This document shows positions 45,957 to 54,705 of a stretch of 64,000 nucleotides of DNA, piece after piece; the stretch's first letter is position 1, and every line of letters begins with the position of its first letter. The notes below the pieces were generated by a model that was given only the letters and a program-made list of their open reading frames with translations, was not told the origin of the DNA and ran no database searches. The translations under genes and the position numbers were made by a program. Source of the stretch: Anaerosporobacter mobilis DSM 15930 (GTDB lineage Bacteria; Bacillota; Clostridia; Lachnospirales; Lachnospiraceae); NCBI RefSeq assembly GCF_900142955.1, contig NZ_FRCP01000019.1:62001-126000 (forward strand), given 5' to 3'.

Positions 45957-46640
45957 CTATTCCTTCATAAAACGATACCCCACTCCATGTACCGTAGTGA
46001 TATATCTTGGTTTCTTTCTGTCTGGTTCAATCTTTTGACGTAGTCCCTTTATATACGTATCAATACTTCTATCATATCCATCAAATTCACCTTCTAATGC
46101 ATACGTTATTAACTGTTCTCTAGAAAACACTCGATTTGGTGAATTAACTAAAGTTTCAAAAATCTTATATTCCGTAGGTGTTAGATGTACTATATTTCCT
46201 TGAACCATAACAATTCTTTTATCAATATCGTAGGAGAGATAATCATCTTGTACTACTACATTCGACGGATCTACATTACATCTTCTAAGTACCGCTTCGA
46301 TTCTAGCCATAACATTTCTCGGGCTAAAAGGCTTGCCAATATAATCATCCGCTCCGATTGATAATCCATGTACCATACTACTCTCATCTGTTTTTCCAGT
46401 AACCATAATAACAGGTATATCATATTCTAACCTAATACTCTCACACAAGCTTTCACCTTGTATATCAGGTAACATCAAGTCCAATATAACTAGATGGATC
46501 TTTTGATTCTTTAGTATTTTAAGCGCCTTCTTTCCATTCTCCGCTTCGTAAACTTCATATCCACCATTCTCTATATAAGCTCTAAGTAGTTCCCTTATCT
46601 GTTCTTCATCATCTACAATTAAAATGGTTTTCTTATCCAT
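45957..46640 (-). CDS. OmpR/PhoB-family response regulator
   Basis: 227 residues. Receiver domain 1-120 with acidic pair D10-D11, phospho-acceptor Asp in VILDLMLPD (about 54) and Lys in IGKPFS. A winged-helix effector domain (130-227) ends DGYDRSIDTYIKGLRQKIEPDRKKPRYITTVHGVGYRF. It is co-transcribed with the histidine kinase. Targets are not evident; adjacent envelope genes (NlpC/P60 hydrolase) are candidates only by proximity. Confidence 0.95.
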   Translation of the reverse strand: MDKKTILIVDDEEQIRELLRAYIENGGYEVYEAENGKKALKILKNQKIHLVILDLMLPDIQGESLCESIRLEYDIPVIMVTGKTDESSMVHGLSIGADDYIGKPFSPRNVMARIEAVLRRCNVDPSNVVVQDDYLSYDIDKRIVMVQGNIVHLTPTEYKIFETLVNSPNRVFSREQLITYALEGEFDGYDRSIDTYIKGLRQKIEPDRKKPRYITTVHGVGYRFMKE

Positions 46641-46693
46641 CCTTATTACCTCCTAACCTAAAATTGTCCAGTATTGCTATCCTTAGTATTAAC

Positions 46694-46744
46694 AAAAAAA
46701 AAATCACAATACATAAGAACTTTAATTCTCATGTATTGTGATTT
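46694..46744 (-). terminator. Terminator after the NlpC/P60 gene
   Basis: Perfect 14-bp arms AAATCACAATACAT (46701-46714) and ATGTATTGTGATTT (46731-46744) with a T9 tail on the minus strand. Confidence 0.88.
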
Positions 46745-46789
46745 CATTCATGACAATAGAAAGTTCGCAGCGCGTTTTTCTATTATCTA

Positions 46790-48100
46790 TTAAACAATTC
46801 TACGAATTGATTTAATCGGTCTATAATTTACATCTGATATAATTATACCAGTTCTTGGTGAACTAGCATGGATTAACTTACCATTACCAATATAGATTCC
46901 AATATGACCTGTATATGCAATTAAGTCTCCTGGTTGAGCCTGTGATATACTTTCTACTCTTCTACCTGATGAACCTTGGGCACCTGAAGTTCTTGGTAAT
47001 GAGATACCAAAGTTTCTGAATACACTCATTACAAAACCAGAACAATCTGCACCGTTTGTTAAGCTTGTACCACCATAAACATAAGGATTACCCTTAAATT
47101 GAACAGCATAATTCGCAATTTGTTGTCCTAGTGATTTGTTTCCAGTTGATGTAGTTGTTGAATCGGATGTTTGTGAAGAAGACCCAACAGTTGAAGATGG
47201 TCTGCTTGATGAACTATTTGACGAACTACTTGATGTACTGTTACCGCTTGTATGTGTTGTGCTTGTATTGGAAACCGTTCGTTGTTGTGCTAGTAATTCT
47301 TGTCTTCTGGCTTCTTCTTCTGCTCTCTTTGCTTCTTCTTCTCTTTCTAATCTTGCACGTTCTTCTTCAATTGATTCTGCCTGTTCATTCTCTGTATATA
47401 ACTCGACATATTCCGATGAAACATATCCCGAATGGTCATCTGTTTTAATTTTAACCCAGTTTTTTGATTCTTTCTTAACTGGTAAAACCTCACCTTCACC
47501 TACTAATGTAAGAACCGTTGCATCTTTCTTCGCTTTTTCTCTTACTTTTAATGTTGTAGTTGTAACAATTGCTAAACGGTCTCCTACTTCATCAGCCTTT
47601 TTCTGAGCTTCTTCTCCAGACAATACATAATCAGCCTTTACATATCCTGTAACAGATCCTGATTCAATTTTGTACCAACCATCTTTTTCTTTAATGATTG
47701 TACCAACACCGTCTTTGTATAATTTACCAACGATTTTACTATCTTCGCTTGCTTTATTTCTAATATTTAAATAATTATCTACTTGTGCAATAACAATTTC
47801 TGGTTTTTCTTCTTCAACATCACGAGCTTTTGCTTCACGTTCTGCTGTTTCTTTATCTGCTTCTTCTTCTAATTTTAACGCTTCATCAACTAATGAAGTA
47901 CTGTCAAAACTAAGACTAATATCTTCCCAACTAGTAGTATCTTCCAATAGTTTTTCTATGTCTTCTGTACTATAGTTGGTTCCGACTACGCTGTTGTCCA
48001 ATACTTTACTAGCTTTCGCCACGTTCGGAAATGCTGCGGTTTCTAATAATAGAATCCCCATCGCCGACATAACTAACATCCTTTTTTGTAATACTTTCAT
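46790..48100 (-). CDS. Secreted SH3-domain NlpC/P60 peptidoglycan endopeptidase
   Basis: 436 residues: signal peptide (about 1-30), acidic coiled region, two bacterial SH3 domains (about 105-170 with NYLNIRNKASEDSKIVGKL, and 175-235 with TLKVREKAKKDATVL), a Glu/Arg-rich coiled coil (240-270), a Ser/Thr-rich linker, then NlpC/P60 (about 325-436). Catalytic Cys is in NGADCSGFVMSVF, His in YTGHIGIYIGNG, third polar residue in LIHASSP. It cuts stem peptides in peptidoglycan during growth. Upstream WalR-like boxes suggest cell-wall-linked control. Confidence 0.94.
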   Translation of the reverse strand: MKVLQKRMLVMSAMGILLLETAAFPNVAKASKVLDNSVVGTNYSTEDIEKLLEDTTSWEDISLSFDSTSLVDEALKLEEEADKETAEREAKARDVEEEKPEIVIAQVDNYLNIRNKASEDSKIVGKLYKDGVGTIIKEKDGWYKIESGSVTGYVKADYVLSGEEAQKKADEVGDRLAIVTTTTLKVREKAKKDATVLTLVGEGEVLPVKKESKNWVKIKTDDHSGYVSSEYVELYTENEQAESIEEERARLEREEEAKRAEEEARRQELLAQQRTVSNTSTTHTSGNSTSSSSSNSSSSRPSSTVGSSSQTSDSTTTSTGNKSLGQQIANYAVQFKGNPYVYGGTSLTNGADCSGFVMSVFRNFGISLPRTSGAQGSSGRRVESISQAQPGDLIAYTGHIGIYIGNGKLIHASSPRTGIIISDVNYRPIKSIRRIV

Positions 48101-48153
48101 TCTTGTAAATACACTCCTTCCAAGTCTAGAGACTATATGCGAAACGCAAATCT

Positions 48154-48178
48154 CTGTGTGACGATACTTCTGTCACAC
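48154..48178 (-). promoter_or_regulatory. Hairpin upstream of the NlpC/P60 gene
   Basis: GTGTGAC and GTCACAC arms around a GATACTTCT loop, about 55-80 bp before the start. Could be an operator or a leader hairpin. Confidence 0.35.
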
Positions 48179-48228
48179 GAATTTCCTTGTTTTTTAATTA
48201 ACTTGAGCTTATAGTTCCTGTTTCAATT

Positions 48229-48255
48229 GTTACAATTCTGTTACATTGTATTACA
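48229..48255 (-). promoter_or_regulatory. WalR-like direct-repeat boxes
   Basis: On the minus strand TGTAAT-N4-TGTAAC-N5-TGTAAC. The last two hexamers with 5-bp spacing match the WalR (YycF) consensus TGTWAH-N5-TGTWAH exactly. They lie about 130-155 bp upstream of the NlpC/P60 hydrolase start, a typical WalR target class. Confidence 0.6.
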
Positions 48256-48388
48256 AAATTGTGGCGATTTTATGGTGATTTGTGATTTTCTTTCACAAAA
48301 ACGTAAAATATCTCTTCACTCTCCCCTTTTTAACACCACTTGGAAACCTTACAAAATTATTAATATCAACCTTATCTTCTCCATCTCG

Positions 48389-48417
48389 TTGACAGTACGG
48401 GACCCACTACTTATAAT
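48389..48417 (+). promoter_or_regulatory. Consensus sigma-A promoter of the LRR gene
   Basis: TTGACA (48389-48394) and TATAAT (48412-48417) with a 17-bp spacer, a perfect housekeeping promoter. Transcription would begin near 48424, giving a leader of about 209 nt. Confidence 0.85.
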
Positions 48418-48418
48418 G

Positions 48419-48610
48419 TAACTTATCGGAAGAAAATAAGGCACAAACGCAGTGAGTATCTGATTTTTCCGATAAGTTAGCTCTAGAACGAAGTTCTAGG
48501 CCATAGGATTGAACGTAGTGAAAGACCGTTACTCCGCTAGGAGTAATAAGTTACGAGTTTTATTCATGAATCACACGTTCAATAAGTTAGCTCTAGAACA
48601 AAGTTCTAGA
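48419..48610 (+). repeat. Structured leader with direct and inverted repeats
   Basis: TAACTTATCGGAA (48419-48431) is repeated inverted at 48467-48479. ATAAGTTAGCTCTAGAAC-N-AAGTTCTAG occurs at 48472-48499 and again at 48582-48609, each copy holding the hairpin CTAGAAC/GTTCTAG. TTACTCC/GGAGTAA forms another stem near 48529-48546. The last copy ends about 20 nt before the AAAGGGG ribosome site. Confidence 0.6.
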
Positions 48611-48632
48611 GTAAAAGAAAGGGGCAATATTT

Positions 48633-50942
48633 ATGAATCGAATTCGTGAGAAGAAACGTTTATTTGGTACTTTGTTTGTTATACTTATGTTTTTTGTTGT
48701 TACATATCAACCACTCGTAGGTAAAGCAGCAACCGATTCAAACTTTATAATTGAAGACGGTGTACTTCTTCATTATAATGGTACCGCATCAACTGTTACC
48801 ATTCCTTCGAATGTACACACTATAGGAAAGCGTGCTTTCTATAATAATAAAAAGTTAAAGAAAGTTACCATTCCAACTACAGTTAAAGTTATAGATGAAG
48901 AAGCTTTCTCAAATTGTACTAAATTAACTACTGTTCAATTAAGTAGTAATGTAACAAAGATTCTTTATCGTACATTTGCTAACTGTAATTCCTTAACAAG
49001 CATAACTCTACCTTCCAAATTAACATACATTGGTGAAGGAGCATTTATTAATTGTTATAAGCTTTCTAAGATAACGATTCCAGCAACTGTTAAAACGATT
49101 GGTATTAGTGCATTCCAAGAGTGTTATGGACTTAAAACTGTAACGATTCCAAAAGATAGTAAGCTTAAAACGTTATCCCGATATGCCTTTCGATATTGTA
49201 ACAAGCTTACTACGATTAGCTTACCAGAGTCACTAGAGTCTTTAGGAAAAGCTTCTTTTTCATACTGTTATTCCCTAAAGAAGATTACAATACCGTCAAA
49301 AATCACATATATACAACCAAATACCTTTATCTATAATAGCAAACTAACTACCGTTAAAATCGAAGGTACTGTAACACGTATTGGTGATGAGGCATTTGCG
49401 TACTGTAACAAGCTCACTAGCATAAACTTAAAAGAAGGTTTAGAATATATTGAAAGTTCGGCTTTTAGAAACAACTCAAGCCTATCCTCCCTATCCTTAC
49501 CTTCTACTCTAACATATATAGGTGACTATGCATTTGCTTACAACTCATCATTGAAGAAGTTAACAATTCCATCTGGTATCACTACGATTAATCAAGGAAC
49601 CTTCACGGGATGTAAAAAATTAACCTCTATAGCGATACCAGAATCCGTTACTACTATAAAGAGTAATGCGTTTAGTGATTGTTCTAAACTAGAAACCTTA
49701 ATTCTACCAAGTAAACTTACTACGTTAGAATCTTATTCTTTATCAGGCCTTTCTTCTCTTAAAACAGTTGAACTTCCATCTACTCTTAAGACATTGGCCG
49801 CAGGTACTTTTAGTGGTTGTAGTAAACTTACTACAATTACATTGCCTGAAAAATTGAAGAAGATTCCAGCCAATTTATTTGACGGTTGTACTTCATTAAC
49901 TGAAATTAAACTTCCTGAAACAGTTACTGAGATAGGAAATTGGGCATTCAATAATTGTTACCAGTTAGAGAACATTAACATTCCAAACTCTGTTACTACT
50001 ATTGGTAACAATGCATTTAACTCCTGTACTGGGATTAGTAAAATTACACTTCCTAATAAGCTTACCTCACTTGGAGCAAATGCATTTGCATACTGTACTA
50101 GTTTAAAATCCATTAAGATACCTACAACCTTAAAGACAATTGAAGAAAATACCTTTGATCATTGTCGCAGTTTAACAAGTGTTGAAATCCCTGAAGGTGT
50201 GAAAAATATTTCTAATTATGCCTTCTATTACTGCGCTACCCTTACTGATGTCAGTTTTTCCGAATCAGTTGAAACAATTGGCTCTAATGCATTCACTGGT
50301 ACAAAATGGATTCAACTTGCGGAAGAGAACCATATGGTAATTACAGATAACGGTATCCTTATCAAATATACTGGTACTGATACTAAACTTACAATACCAG
50401 ATACCGTAAAATCCATTGCACCAAATGTATTCCGTAACAATAGTTACTTGACTTCAGTGGTAATACCTGACACCGTAGTTACTATTAATAACTCTGCCTT
50501 TAGAAATTGCCGTAATCTTACAACGGTAAAACTCTCTTCTACTTTGGAATCCATTGGTAATAACGCGTTCGAAGAATGTTTAAGCCTAGCTACTATTAAA
50601 CTACCTTCTAGTTTGAAATCGATTGGATCCTATGCATTTGAGAGATGTGAGAAATTAGTGACAATAAACTTACCAAACAAAATTACTAGTATTGGTACTG
50701 GTGCCTTCTATGCTTGTTCTTCATTAGAAGAAGTAACCTTACCAACCAAATTAACGAGATTAGATCGCAATGTATTCTCTTACTGTACTAATTTAAAGAA
50801 ACTTACCATACCAGAAAACGTAACCTCAATTGATAATAATTGCATGACTACGTATGATATGTCGCCAACTATTTATTGTACAAAAGATTCTGCTGCATAT
50901 AATTTTGCAATCAGTAAAAATCTTAAAGTTGTACTTAACTAG
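48633..50942 (+). CDS. Secreted BspA-like leucine-rich repeat protein
   Basis: 769 residues: signal peptide (about 8-33, ending GKAA) followed by about 28 tandem LRR_5 repeats of ~23 residues, with a core such as LTSITLPSKLTYIGEGAFINC and KKVTIPTTVKVIDEEAFSNC. Two runs are separated by a short WIQLAEENHMVITDNGILIKYTGT segment that restarts the array near residue 560. No LPXTG, membrane anchor or SLH domain is seen, so the protein is probably released or loosely wall-bound. BspA-like proteins mediate adhesion; partner unknown. Confidence 0.92.
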   Translation: MNRIREKKRLFGTLFVILMFFVVTYQPLVGKAATDSNFIIEDGVLLHYNGTASTVTIPSNVHTIGKRAFYNNKKLKKVTIPTTVKVIDEEAFSNCTKLTTVQLSSNVTKILYRTFANCNSLTSITLPSKLTYIGEGAFINCYKLSKITIPATVKTIGISAFQECYGLKTVTIPKDSKLKTLSRYAFRYCNKLTTISLPESLESLGKASFSYCYSLKKITIPSKITYIQPNTFIYNSKLTTVKIEGTVTRIGDEAFAYCNKLTSINLKEGLEYIESSAFRNNSSLSSLSLPSTLTYIGDYAFAYNSSLKKLTIPSGITTINQGTFTGCKKLTSIAIPESVTTIKSNAFSDCSKLETLILPSKLTTLESYSLSGLSSLKTVELPSTLKTLAAGTFSGCSKLTTITLPEKLKKIPANLFDGCTSLTEIKLPETVTEIGNWAFNNCYQLENINIPNSVTTIGNNAFNSCTGISKITLPNKLTSLGANAFAYCTSLKSIKIPTTLKTIEENTFDHCRSLTSVEIPEGVKNISNYAFYYCATLTDVSFSESVETIGSNAFTGTKWIQLAEENHMVITDNGILIKYTGTDTKLTIPDTVKSIAPNVFRNNSYLTSVVIPDTVVTINNSAFRNCRNLTTVKLSSTLESIGNNAFEECLSLATIKLPSSLKSIGSYAFERCEKLVTINLPNKITSIGTGAFYACSSLEEVTLPTKLTRLDRNVFSYCTNLKKLTIPENVTSIDNNCMTTYDMSPTIYCTKDSAAYNFAISKNLKVVLN

Positions 50943-50965
50943 TTAACTCCCCTACTCTAGTAGTA

Positions 50966-50998
50966 AAAAAGGCTGTGGAACGGTTCCACAGCCTTTTT
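50966..50998. terminator. Strong bidirectional terminator
   Basis: Perfect 15-bp arms AAAAAGGCTGTGGAA (50966-50980) and TTCCACAGCCTTTTT (50984-50998) around a CGG loop, between the convergent LRR and CoiA-like genes. Confidence 0.95.
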
Positions 50999-51039
50999 GC
51001 TACATATGAATTATTGATTCTTGTATTGATAAGTCTTCC

Positions 51040-52173
51040 TTACCAACGTTTTGCTTCAATCATCTCTTCTAGATAATAAATCGCTTCATCAATCATTTGT
51101 TCTCTTTGATCTTCATCTTCTATCTTAAATAATCGATTATTCAAATCATGCAGATAATCAAATCTCTCTTTATTCCCTCTTTCTATCTCCCAATTCTCAC
51201 CCGTTAATCTTGGTATCAACCAACATTCCTCAATAGCTGGCATCTTCATAGTAAGAGATGTCAAATTCGTATCTGCAATCGGAAAGCGATGTACTTCATA
51301 TGATGATAATTCGTTAGATTGTTGGAAGTTAGCATTACCCTTTTCATGTTCCACTTGTCTTATCGTTTCAGAAGTATTATTCTCATTAATATTCTTAAAA
51401 GCAAGTCGTAAAGGAATTGGATATTTTTCAAGTCTTTTTTCCTGTATCTGTGTCTCTTGAATAAAAAGCCTCTCTACATACTCTTCAAAATCACACTGTA
51501 AACAACCTTCATCGTCAATTTTTAGATCCGGTAAAAAATAACTCTTAGCTATTACCTTGCCTACAGATTGACCATTTAATCGCATTATCTTCTTAAGTGT
51601 GACTTCACCACTATGTGTATCGAGTATATTCAAGATATGTTTCTTTGTTGCGATTAGATATTCAAAGGTTGTTGGTGCTTCAAATCGATATTTCTTACTG
51701 TTTAGAAACCACACATCTGTAATTCCTTTTCTTTCGTAAAAAGCATGTTTATCCAACCACTCATTTAGCTTCATATCGTAACTTAGATATTCCATAACCA
51801 TTGGTTTATCTGTATTATTTATATATATGTCTGCTACATACGTACCTATCTCTTTACTACAATAGATCTCTGACTCTTTAAAACTTCTCTTCGCTAATTG
51901 GTACAATAGTCTTCTTGCTAGAGGATAATCACCCTGGTTTCCATTCGAGCGTGTTTTACAATCGGTCTCAGCATGGTGCCTAAAATACGGTTCACGAATC
52001 ATTCCTGCACATAATATAATAGATTCTTTGCAATTAGGACAAATCAACTCATGATTTTGGCTAGCCATTCTCATCTGTAGCCGTAAATCTTCTTTATATC
52101 TGCCTTCGTAATCCTTCAGTTCGTATGCACACCAAAGCTCTCCTTGATATAATGCATTCTCCTGTGTAACCAA
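51040..52173 (-). CDS. Competence protein CoiA-like family protein
   Basis: About 377 residues from a TTG at 52173; an AAGGAGG site ends 7 nt upstream, whereas the frame continues to an ATG at 52212 that would place this site inside the gene. The N-terminal part has a zinc-ribbon-like ICPNCKESIILCAGMIREPYFRHHAETDC stretch, then a nuclease-like core (VADIYINNTDKPMVMEYLSYDMKLNEWLDKHAFYERKGITDVWFL). CoiA proteins act in transformation and recombination in streptococci; a role here is inferred. Confidence 0.8.
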   Translation of the reverse strand: MVTQENALYQGELWCAYELKDYEGRYKEDLRLQMRMASQNHELICPNCKESIILCAGMIREPYFRHHAETDCKTRSNGNQGDYPLARRLLYQLAKRSFKESEIYCSKEIGTYVADIYINNTDKPMVMEYLSYDMKLNEWLDKHAFYERKGITDVWFLNSKKYRFEAPTTFEYLIATKKHILNILDTHSGEVTLKKIMRLNGQSVGKVIAKSYFLPDLKIDDEGCLQCDFEEYVERLFIQETQIQEKRLEKYPIPLRLAFKNINENNTSETIRQVEHEKGNANFQQSNELSSYEVHRFPIADTNLTSLTMKMPAIEECWLIPRLTGENWEIERGNKERFDYLHDLNNRLFKIEDEDQREQMIDEAIYYLEEMIEAKRW

Positions 52174-52270
52174 GCCATATCCTCCTTTTATTATTGATGC
52201 CAAATTAGTCAATTGCTAAACTCTTATACCATTTCAAATAAAGCTGCATGATCTGCTTTCGTTTATGCAC

Positions 52271-53437
52271 TTAAGATAATAATGAAATTAAGATTTTTTC
52301 AAAATAAAACTCTTTCTTTTTACCAAATAGTTTCTCCATCTTTTTAAGATTCTTATCTAAATGCTCAACTTCTCTAGAATAGCTATATGTAATTTCTACA
52401 ACATCGCCGAATGTTAAAAAACCTTTGATTTGCCATCTTGCCTGACACAACTCTTGTATAATTAACGGGCTAATTACTGCTAACTTCATCTTACCATATG
52501 CATTCTCATCATAAACCGCACCCGAGAAATACGTATATGTAAAGTATACATAAAGCTGTTCCAGTATCGTCTCAAACTGGATACCTAGTTCTTCATTCTG
52601 TTTCATATATAGCAAGAACTGTCTTCTATTACCAAGATACTCCTTTGAACCATTCCCATATAGTTGATCAAAAGCAAGTCTTGTAGCATCTGACCATTCT
52701 GATCTTAATATCTCTAAGCGAAACAATATAGCGAATTGTTTTTTAATGATTTCAAATCGTATGTCTTCTTTACACTGATACGGTTTTAACTTATCTATCA
52801 TACAATCTACAATCTTTTCTGTCTTGTATCGATTGATTAAACGGTCCATTGTAGAATATTCTTGACTATTTATTCGATTTTGTATGTCATGTGCTAATGC
52901 AAAGCTAATTGCTGCACGTAGATTCACATCAAGTTTTCTATTCTGTAAGGTGCCAATAATACAATTTCTAGCTTCAGATAACTTGGCATAAAGTATGGCA
53001 TCAAAATATTCAAATCGTCCCGATTCACTTTTCTTCTCTTTTGTTAAAAATCGAACTCGTTCCTCATGACTTAATATGATTCTCGCCACTTCAGGGCAAG
53101 ACATGGAAAGCGATAAATCACGTGCTCCTTCATACTCCTCCATATGTCTTGGATACGTTCTACAAGTATCGCATAACATGGAAGGACCTAATTCTGTATA
53201 GATATCACAGAGATTATCATCATTTAAGAATGCACAACGGTGTCCATATTGTTTGAAAGCTCCCTTGCGCAATTCTATAGAATTCTGAAGGCAGTTGCCG
53301 AAACCACCTTTTACATTTTTATATTTATCTAATGTCTTAGGATCAATCATAATCTCCCAGCCTGCACAACAAGTGTCTTCACACTCCATGGCAATGCAAT
53401 TAAATTGATGATAATAATCCGGTATAGAATATTTCAT
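52271..53437 (-). CDS. fliB: Flagellin lysine-N-methylase-like protein
   Basis: 388 residues from the ATG at 53437, preceded by GGAGG at 7 nt. The Cys-rich N-terminus (YYHQFNCIAMECEDTCCAGWEI, then HRCAFLNDDNLCDIYTELGPSMLCDTCRTYPRH) is the hallmark of FliB, which methylates flagellin lysines and probably holds a metal cluster through these cysteines. No flagellin gene is in the window, so the substrate is encoded elsewhere. Confidence 0.9.
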   Translation of the reverse strand: MKYSIPDYYHQFNCIAMECEDTCCAGWEIMIDPKTLDKYKNVKGGFGNCLQNSIELRKGAFKQYGHRCAFLNDDNLCDIYTELGPSMLCDTCRTYPRHMEEYEGARDLSLSMSCPEVARIILSHEERVRFLTKEKKSESGRFEYFDAILYAKLSEARNCIIGTLQNRKLDVNLRAAISFALAHDIQNRINSQEYSTMDRLINRYKTEKIVDCMIDKLKPYQCKEDIRFEIIKKQFAILFRLEILRSEWSDATRLAFDQLYGNGSKEYLGNRRQFLLYMKQNEELGIQFETILEQLYVYFTYTYFSGAVYDENAYGKMKLAVISPLIIQELCQARWQIKGFLTFGDVVEITYSYSREVEHLDKNLKKMEKLFGKKKEFYFEKILISLLS

Positions 53438-53532
53438 GTCTATTCCTCCATAACAAACGTATTCGCAAGTATCATACACTCATTTTGTGGAATGTTCAAG
53501 TGCCGAAGTTTTAACAATATGTAACGATTTTA

Positions 53533-54012
53533 TTACATACCTTTTTTCTTTAGTCGTTTCCCATATATTTCATTTACATTAAGTTTCAGAACTGAAACTA
53601 CTTTAAATAATCTCTCGTCATATTTATGCTCAATTCCTGGTTGATAATGATTCATCAATTTTGTAAGAGCTGGCATTTTTTCCTCTTCACCTAGAATTTC
53701 TATCGTTCCATTGCCACACACACTTTCAAACTCCATCGTACAATCACATGCCAAATCCCCTGTAATTAAATTGTGTGAACAGCTCATTGAGAATGCTACT
53801 TTATTGTTATCTTGTAATAAATCGAGTTTTTTTCCAGCAATAGAACTATGAAAATACATTGTAAACTCTTCGTTTTCATATTCCACTCCAAAATTAAGTG
53901 GTATTACATAAGGAAATTCCTTATCAAAAAAAGCCACATTACATACATCACATTTTCTCATAATTGCTAGAATCTCTTCTGGATTTTTTACTTCTCTGTC
54001 TCTTCTTCTCAT
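53533..54012 (-). CDS. NimA-like pyridoxamine 5'-phosphate oxidase family protein
   Basis: 159 residues. MRRRDREVKNPEEILAIMRKCDVCNVAFFDKEFPYVIPLNFG is the typical start of the NimA/PNPOx-like split barrel, and FHSSIAGKKLDLLQDNNKVAFSMS lies where FMN phosphate binds. Family members bind flavin and include 5-nitroimidazole reductases; activity here is unproven. AAGGAATT-type weak ribosome site precedes the ATG. Single gene. Confidence 0.85.
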   Translation of the reverse strand: MRRRDREVKNPEEILAIMRKCDVCNVAFFDKEFPYVIPLNFGVEYENEEFTMYFHSSIAGKKLDLLQDNNKVAFSMSCSHNLITGDLACDCTMEFESVCGNGTIEILGEEEKMPALTKLMNHYQPGIEHKYDERLFKVVSVLKLNVNEIYGKRLKKKGM

Positions 54013-54188
54013 AGTTCATAATTCCTTTCGCCTTCCATATTTATCTTTCATTGTATTAGAACACCATATTATTGTCAATTTATAAACCAAAAAGTTATAG
54101 AATTTTTCCTTATATAATGCTAAAATAAATCCAAATTGTTAACGCAAACCACGAAACTACTTGTTTCTAACTCAAAGGAGAATGCCAT

Positions 54189-54674
54189 ATGATTTCAAAC
54201 CTATTACAAGAAATGATTCAATACTACTCTGGGGACCCAAAACGAATTCAGCATTTTATCAAAGTACATAGCTTTGCCAAATTAATTGGTGAAATAGAAC
54301 AACTTGATTCTACTACGCTTCAAATTCTTGAAATAGCCGCTATTGTACACGATATCGGCATTAAAGTTGCAGAAGAAAAATACGGAAGATGCGATGGCAA
54401 ATTACAGGAGCAAGAAGGACCCGCACTAGCCAAGGACCTTCTTACCAAACTTTCTATTGATGAATCTATTATCGAAAGAGTTTGTTACTTAGTTGGACAT
54501 CATCATACCTACTCAAACGTTAGTGGAATGGATTATCAGATCTTATTAGAAGCAGATTTTCTAGTTAATCTATATGAAGATGCATTAGATGCTCACGCTA
54601 TAGCAAGTGCTTATCATAAGATTTTTAAGACTACCACTGGAAAAGAGCTTTGTAAAACTATGTTTCGAATTTAG
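54189..54674 (+). CDS. HD-domain phosphohydrolase
   Basis: 161 residues of a single HD domain: HFIKVHSFAKLIGEIE supplies the first His, AAIVHDIGIK the HD pair, and YLVGHHHTYSNV additional metal-binding His. Close in style to the small HD proteins of Clostridia that hydrolyse nucleotides or other phosphoesters. Substrate unknown. CAAAGGAG precedes the ATG. Convergent with the EamA gene, with only about 30 bp between. Confidence 0.88.
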   Translation: MISNLLQEMIQYYSGDPKRIQHFIKVHSFAKLIGEIEQLDSTTLQILEIAAIVHDIGIKVAEEKYGRCDGKLQEQEGPALAKDLLTKLSIDESIIERVCYLVGHHHTYSNVSGMDYQILLEADFLVNLYEDALDAHAIASAYHKIFKTTTGKELCKTMFRI

Positions 54675-54705
54675 TAACTACTATAATATATCTATCAAAT
54701 ATTGG

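Noticed and set aside
47136..47606. 156-codon plus-strand frame
   Set aside because: Antisense to the Ser-rich linker and SH3 region of the NlpC/P60 gene; composition reflects the complement of Ser/Glu codons.
48633..50942. CRISPR-like or tandem DNA repeat
   Set aside because: Periodicity is at protein level (23-residue LRR units) with divergent DNA; no identical repeats with spacers.
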